In this document: positions 63,076-64,000 of the stretch, piece after piece
Layout of the letters: the number at the start of each line of letters is the position of its first letter
Position numbering within the stretch: the stretch's first letter is position 1
Translations under genes and position numbers: made by a program
Assembly: GCA_964629325.1 (NCBI GenBank)
Contig: CAZVSC010000009.1
Location: 4,157 to 68,156, forward strand
DNA from: Eutrophocola sp964629325
GTDB taxonomy: Bacteria > Pseudomonadota > Gammaproteobacteria > Pseudomonadales > Pseudohongiellaceae
DNA length: 64,000 bases
Direction: 5' to 3'
The notes under the pieces: generated by a model
Databases searched by the model: none
What the model was told of the DNA's origin: nothing
The model's input: the letters and a program-made list of their open reading frames with translations, nothing else

Positions 63076-63969
63076 TTAAGGTTTAATCCATATCTGATTA
63101 AAGGTGTTACTAAATTTACCGCTAGAAAACATTTCACTATGTCTTTTTTCTTGCAAGACAAAACCACATTCTGAAAGCGTTTTAAAAGTACTATTTGACT
63201 GCGTGTCAAATTTATCATTAATTTCAATAAGAACAGTTTTGCACAGAGCATTTTTAAGAGTTTCTTTAGCTCCAGCAAGTATCAAATGCTCAATCCCATC
63301 CACATCAATTTTTATCATTTTTGGGAATTCTGTTATGAGTTTATTAGAAATTAGAAAATCGAGTGAAAAACCAAGTGTTTTGTATGATAGTGAATTTATA
63401 ATGGGTTGCCCATCACCCCCAAAATCAACACCAAATGAAGAGAGAGCACCGCCCTCATCTGTATTTGATAGAATAAACTCGGCAAACTGATTATTTTCTG
63501 TTAAGGGATTCGATATTATTTTTATATAGCTTTGAAGATCATTAGAAAAAATATTCTTTGTTAATAGAGCAAGGTTGAAGACTGAAGGCTCAAAGGCATA
63601 GACATTAGATTTCTTCGTAGCAGCATAGTAGATAGAATATAGTCCAACATTTGCTCCAATATCAAATAATGAGCCATTCCCACCGTATTTATCAATCCAC
63701 TCAAGTGTCTCTGGCTCTTTAGTAGAAAAACTTTCAGCTCTAAATCTACAAACCCAGTTGGGCGTATAAAAAAAAAGTTTTAATTCACTTCCATCATTTA
63801 AAGTATGAGTCACAGTTTGGGCGAGATTTCTATTTTTTTCCGCCTGACTGTCTAACCAATAATATCCTAAATGTGGCTTTACAACTGAAAGCAGTTTGCT
63901 ATATATCCACGCTAAAAAATTAAGTATATAAAAAGGAACAAACAAAATATTTTTAAAGATTATTTTCAT
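63076..63969 (-). CDS. FkbM family methyltransferase
   Basis: The 297-residue protein has the SAM-binding motif LFDIGANVGLYS (101-112), YAFEPSVFN about 25 residues later, and IKIDVDGIEHLILAGA near 220, all typical of FkbM-type O-methyltransferases that act on polysaccharides or secondary metabolites. The N-terminus has a hydrophobic segment (KNILFVPFYILNFLAWIY), possibly a membrane anchor. DNA is strongly AT-rich. The gene is complete within the window and suggests a glycan-modification island to the right. Confidence 0.85.
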   Translation of the reverse strand: MKIIFKNILFVPFYILNFLAWIYSKLLSVVKPHLGYYWLDSQAEKNRNLAQTVTHTLNDGSELKLFFYTPNWVCRFRAESFSTKEPETLEWIDKYGGNGSLFDIGANVGLYSIYYAATKKSNVYAFEPSVFNLALLTKNIFSNDLQSYIKIISNPLTENNQFAEFILSNTDEGGALSSFGVDFGGDGQPIINSLSYKTLGFSLDFLISNKLITEFPKMIKIDVDGIEHLILAGAKETLKNALCKTVLIEINDKFDTQSNSTFKTLSECGFVLQEKRHSEMFSSGKFSNTFNQIWIKP

Positions 63970-64000
63970 AGTTGCTGTTTCACTTCATTGATCTTATTGG

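Overview
The window looks like one scaffold of a GC-rich, Gram-negative, probably aquatic gammaproteobacterium. The ybiI-type DksA/TraR gene, the TRAP importer and the many Sec/Tat-exported c-type cytochromes and hydrolases fit this; the exact lineage cannot be named from the sequence. A 100-N scaffold gap at 35903-36002 suggests a draft or metagenome-derived assembly. From about 61.85 kb to the right edge the DNA becomes visibly AT-rich and the gene content changes.

Layout, left to right. 1-1617: a two-subunit molybdenum hydroxylase (isoquinoline 1-oxidoreductase type), cut by the window edge. 1718-8583: cassette A (degenerate MBL-fold protein, DUF1592 cytochrome, DUF1552 Tat protein, secreted ankyrin protein, small secreted protein). 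8720-22602: a region with four DUF6152 modules, each adjacent or fused to a second secreted module with a W-[DE]-[GD]-DTLVV signature. Among them are an aldose epimerase, a DUF1554 protein, a dienelactone hydrolase, a flavin monooxygenase, a methyltransferase, ybiI and an exported KatG. 22761-24646: a SYLF protein, a decayed amidohydrolase, a trypsin-like protease and a small membrane protein. 24840-30899: cassette B (ankyrin, diheme cytochrome, DUF1552, DUF1592). 31036-36523: secreted hydrolase, OmpA-like protein, diheme peroxidase-like protein, DUF3237 protein, sulfatase and esterase (the last two broken by the gap). 36540-45196: a very tightly overlapped operon with a TRAP importer, family III CoA-transferases (one a tandem fusion) and two 2-hydroxyacyl-CoA dehydratase-like subunits, with a divergent GntR/FCD regulator at 45272. 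46023-51046: a second secreted hydrolase, a VOC remnant, and a PQQ dehydrogenase-cytochrome c-MBL operon. 51235-53316: a beta-helix protein. 53351-60617: cassette C (VOC, ankyrin, DUF1552, DUF1592, SMP-30 lactonase). 60785-61663: an exported HpcH/HpaI aldolase. 61945-63969: AT-rich hypothetical genes and an FkbM methyltransferase.

The common theme is periplasmic or outer-surface oxidation and hydrolysis of organic compounds (heme, PQQ, molybdopterin and flavin enzymes; lactonases, esterases, VOC enzymes), plus import and CoA activation of an unknown acid. The two strongest candidates for undescribed systems are the three DUF1592-DUF1552-ankyrin cassettes with the same gene order, and the four DUF6152/GDTLVV pairs, one of them fused. 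All four DUF6152 modules are predicted to start with His-His after signal-peptide removal. No tRNA, rRNA, CRISPR array or insertion sequence was recognised.
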